From Tenrec ecaudatus (lineage: Eukaryota > Chordata > Mammalia > Afrosoricida > Tenrecidae), in contig NC_134542.1 of the NCBI RefSeq assembly GCF_050624435.1, positions 111,211,677 to 111,275,676 of the forward strand: 64,000 bases of DNA, in the 5' to 3' direction. Positions 60,555 to 64,000 of this stretch are shown piece by piece. Position 1 is the stretch's first letter. Every line of letters starts with the position of its first letter. The position numbers and the translations under genes are program-made. The notes under the pieces are model-generated. The model saw nothing but the letters and a program-made list of their open reading frames with translations. It made no database searches and was not told the DNA's origin.

Positions 60555-60682
60555 GATGCTGTGGAGCCTGAGGCCTCGGTTTTGAATCCCAACTCATCCA
60601 TTTGCTTGCAATGTGACCATGGTATAAAAAAAAAAAAACTCCATCTCTTAATCTTAGTTTATTCATCTGCAAAATAAAATCA
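60555..60682 (+). mobile_element. MIR SINE
   Basis: GAGCCTGAGGCCTCGGTTTT, GAATCCCAACTCATCCATTT, GCTTGCAATGTGACCATGG and TAGTTTATTCATCTGCAAAA follow MIR order. A run of 13 A's at 60626-60638 interrupts it. Confidence 0.78.
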
Positions 60683-60690
60683 CGACGTAC

Positions 60691-62960
60691 ATTGTTGTTG
60701 AGCGCTGTCATGTTGTCTCTGACTCAGCGTGGCCCCGTGAATAATAGAAAGATAAATGTCCAGGCTGATGCCATCTTCATAGCGCTCAGCAGTCACTGTA
60801 TCGATATACCTGATTGCAGTCTTTTCTTTTTCCCTGGATCTTTATGTTCCTTATCTTTCTCTTAATTAGCATTGTGATTTTCTAATTAGCATTGTGATTT
60901 TCATCAAGGATGGTCCCTCCTGCTAATTTATCAGAGTACTTAAGATAAAGTGGCATCATGCTTGATTCTAAGGCACATTCGGCCTAGTTCTTCCAAGACA
61001 GATCTCTTCTTTCTTCTAGCAGTCCGCAGTATAGAAATTCTGTTTTGTGAACGATGTAACTAAAAAGCAACAATTCTTACTCAACAGTTTTTCCCTCCTC
61101 CTTGCACAGCTGTCACATGCAACTAGCCAATCAAAACATCTTGCCGTGAGTCAGACAAGCTTATTGCTCAAAGCGACATCTTTGCCTTGTAATTGTTTAA
61201 AGAGGTCTTTGCAGCAGAGTTTTCTAATACAATACACCTTTTTATTTCCTGACTGCGATTTTCATGAGTGTTCATTATGCATCCAAGTAAAAAGAAATCC
61301 ATGACAGCCTCAATCTTTCACATTTAGCATGATGCTGTTTATTGGTCCATATGTGAAGATCTGTGTTTTCTTTATACTGAGATATGATCCATGTTGTGGT
61401 TGTTTATCTTCCTTACTAAGTTCCTCATGTTCTCTTCATGTTCAGCAAACCAATGTGAGTCATGTGCATATCAAAAATTGTTGGTAACTTTCTCAAATTC
61501 GGATGCTGAGTGCTTCCTCAGATGGCACAGTCTCTCGGGTTCCTTGCTAAGCACACAGATGGAATAAGCCTGGTGAGAGGATACACTGACACACACCTTC
61601 CCTGATTTTCATCCATTCACGTACTGCATGTGACTTTTCCTGGGTCCATGTACCTGCTCTGCATGACCACCAGTCAGTGTTGTGGAATTCCCATTCTTCA
61701 CAACACTACCTATAGTTTGTTATGGCGCACACAGTCAAACGCCTTTTCATAACCAATAAAACACAACAGACATTTTTCTGGTCATCTCAATTTTTGGTCA
61801 AGATCCACCTAATATTAGCAATGCTATCGCTCATTACAAGTCTCTTTCTGAATCTAGTTTACATAGCTGAATTTAATCCAGTTTAAATTATTGTTGATGC
61901 ACATGTGCACTGTTTTGGAATTATTTTCCAGGACAATTTACTTGCATATGATCCTAATGATATTTTTCAATAATCCATGTATTTTTTTATTTGCATTTAT
62001 TTGGAATGGCTGTGCATATGGGTATCTTTCAGTAGGTTGGCCACATCGCTGTTTTCCAAGTTTCTTGGCGTGCACAGTTGAGTACTCCAGGGCCACATCT
62101 GCTTGTTGAAACACCTCAATGGCTATGATGTCAATTCCTGGAATCTTGTACTTTGTCAAAGCCTTTAGTGCAGTTCAGACTTTTTATTTGGCAACAGCCA
62201 TACTGAACAGCTACCAATCCTTTTATTTTCTTTATTTTAGGGGGGGGGTTGTTTTGTTTTGTTACAATGACTCTGTGAATCCCTTCTATCCTCTGTAGAT
62301 GTCTCCTGCATTATACTTTAAAAAATTTGCACAAAGAATTTAATATTGAAACAAAAGGTTTGCATTTGTTTTCAGTTATCCCTGCTTGGTAAGCCACAAG
62401 TGTGTTCTTTCTTACTAGATTTCTCAGTCTAGGTCTTTGCAAATTTCAATGTAACATTTCACCTTGTCTTCTTGAACCGTCCTTTGGAATCTTCTGTTCA
62501 ACTCTTTTTCTAGCATTTCATCCATTAGTTTTACTTACCTTGCATTCAAAAGAAAGATTAGTATCTTCTTATATCCCCTTTGCTTTGTTTCTTTATTTAC
62601 TGTCGTTTTAATATCCTTTTGGTTTTTTGGGTGTATGATATCCTTGTAACATCCCACATTTTTCTAGGATTCAGTCATCAGTTTTCAGTGCATAAAATAC
62701 ATTCTTTGGGTGGTTTCTAAATTTAGGAATCATATGTACAAGATAATACTTTGGATTTAGTAAATTAAAAAATATATTTTTAGATACTTCTTGAAATATC
62801 ATGTGAATATTTAATGGTCTATTGCACAGTCAATAGTCCTTGGCCTTGCTTTTGTTGATGTTATTGAGTGGATACAGCCTCTCTTTCCAAAGATGTAGTC
62901 TATTTCATACCTCTATATTCTTTTTGGCGGTGTTTATACATATCTTCTTTATTTATGCTG
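60691..62960 (-). mobile_element. RTE-type LINE, endonuclease end to 3' end, minus strand
   Basis: The longest RTE copy here, about 2.27 kb of the usual ~3.2 kb. The minus strand begins at the right with endonuclease C-terminal text (Y-E-I-D-Y-I-F-G-K near 62910, then A-R-P-R-T-I-D-C-A-I-D-H near 62830). The linker and RT domain follow (61400-62160, with EVFQQADVALEYSTVHAKK-type helices near 62100), then the 3' region. The tail (TTGTTGTTGAGCGCTGTCAT) lies at the left end. The 61047-61304 frame in the same interval is an antisense shadow. Many frameshifts; dead. Start is uncertain because the right boundary fades. Confidence 0.85.
60863..60902 (+). repeat. Exact tandem duplication, 2 x 20 bp
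   Basis: TAATTAGCATTGTGATTTTC occurs twice without spacer at 60863-60882 and 60883-60902, inside the RTE copy. It is a recent slippage or repair duplication, since the units are identical within an otherwise diverged element. Confidence 0.95.
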
Positions 62961-63863
62961 TTATAAATAATTGATTTTTAAAGGATTTTTAAGGTGTTTA
63001 AGAAAATATCAGACATATTATAAATGCTCAGGAAAATATGCTTTACTTTTTTCTACAATAACTTATTTCCGATGAATTGATTGGTGAACTTTTTCCAAGG
63101 ACATAATAGACTGATTGGGCGTAAACTACATAAAGTGGTGTCCACTCATTTCAGGTATTTGGCACTTTGGTCTCATAAAATTCTTCCCTCTGCCTGATTG
63201 ATTTGTAACCACCTTTAGTTCAGTCAGACAGTACATTTTCCTTTTTCTGTGAAATCTGTAAGGTTAAAAATCATGCCTTGCTCACTAATGCTTCTCTTGA
63301 CATCTAGCAATAGTGTTTGACCTATCATTGACATTTTAAACAGCCCTGAGCCAATGAATACAAAGATGATATATGCTTACCTTTCTAAGCCATTCTCAAT
63401 CTCTCTCCTTCTCCCTCGGCTTCTTCCTCTCTCCCCCTCTTCCCTTGCCTTCCCCATGCATGCTTTGAAAGAACTCTATAAAACTTTGATGACACCTGTT
63501 ATTTATATATTACATTGCCTTCCAGGAGCAATAGCATCTGTGTTGTTCAATGAGTTTGGCTCATTAAGCATATATATACATTTCAAAGAAAAGAAATTAA
63601 ATGAATGGAAAAAAATAAATTTTAAAAATATGTTTTAATTACTAGGATTACAGAATTAACGGAAGGTGAAGGACCAAAGATAAAATGGAATATGCTCGCC
63701 AATGATTAGAGATAGACTAAATTGTTCCATCCATCTATCCATGTACCAAGGGCACTGTTTCTGGAAAATTGAAAATTGAATCCACCAGAAACAGTTATAA
63801 AGATTCTATTTATAAAATTGACAACAGAATTGTGCTTTAAAAGATATAAATTAAATGGGACAC
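62961..63863. other. No gene or assignable repeat seen
   Basis: AT-rich DNA. The part near 63100-63340 may be further RTE endonuclease sequence, but the match is too weak to call. A 94-codon plus frame at 63354-63638 is unrecognised. Confidence 0.4.
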
Positions 63864-64000
63864 TGAGGTAGTTTGTTTATTGAGCCAACCTGGCCGATAA
63901 ACACATGTGGGGTTAATTGAAGGGCGGAGGGATACATGGCTCAGTGTGCCTCGCCTTTCTAGTTCTCAGTCATAGTGTGTGTTTTGTGAGGTGGAGGAGA
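63864..64000 (+). mobile_element. Solo-type LTR (same family), cut by window end
   Basis: Begins TGAGGTAGTT as at 9250, then TATTGAGCCAACCTGGCCGATAAACACATG, parallel to GCAAACCTGGCTGATAAACACATAG at 9271. It ends at the window edge within GTGTTTTGTGAGGTGGAGGA, the block also seen at 10278. The preceding five bases are GACAC. Confidence 0.78.

Overview
This is an intergenic stretch of a placental mammal genome, most likely a tenrec (Afrotheria). Three things point there. Many tRNA-derived SINEs have AfroSINE architecture, with a 3' tail shared with an RTE-type LINE. RTE LINEs are abundant on both strands. Two non-autonomous SPIN hAT transposons are present. AfroSINEs are confined to Afrotheria, and among afrotherians SPIN is known from tenrecs. 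I found no host protein-coding exon, RNA gene or CpG island. Nearly all open reading frames are short and are shadows of repeats or chance.

Layout. 0.5-1.5 kb: a hairpin, then an RTE 3' fragment. 2.5-5.5 kb: a SINE, a small palindromic MITE and mostly unique DNA. 5.5-8.7 kb: RTE fragments, one split by a ~2 kb L1-like insert with an 18-bp target-site duplication (TSD). 9.2-10.6 kb: a three-layer nest (MITE, solo LTR, second solo LTR). 10.9-17 kb: old RTE, L2 and MIR pieces in unique DNA. 17-18.2 kb: AfroSINE and RTE. 19.6-20 kb: an unassigned repeat, paired with one at 32.2-32.7 kb. 23-26.6 kb: L1-like elements, one inside an RTE. 27.6-33 kb: SINEs, an LTR-like sequence, and a SPIN element split by an RPL13A processed pseudogene. 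35.6-36 kb: RTE. 37.6-40.9 kb: an L1-like element carrying a second SPIN, then an L1-like element splitting an AfroSINE. 41-49.3 kb: two solo LTRs with clean TSDs, a run of three L1-like 3' ends, an MLT1 LTR, MIR and L2. 50.4-52.3 kb: an RTE running from the linker through the RT domain to the 3' end. 52.3-54.9 kb: the longest repeat-poor stretch. 55.4-58.5 kb: an ERV-L pol fossil interrupted by a Tigger DNA transposon. 59.9-63 kb: a compound microsatellite, MIR and a long antisense RTE reaching into the endonuclease domain. The window ends inside another copy of the recurrent LTR.

The elements form a relative-age record. The clearest orders are L1-like older than SPIN older than the RPL13A retrocopy; MITE older than outer LTR older than inner LTR; RTE older than L1-like inserts; and ERV-L older than Tigger. 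No repeat-database search was possible. Family names rest on remembered consensus patterns; the end and TSD structures are read directly from the bases.
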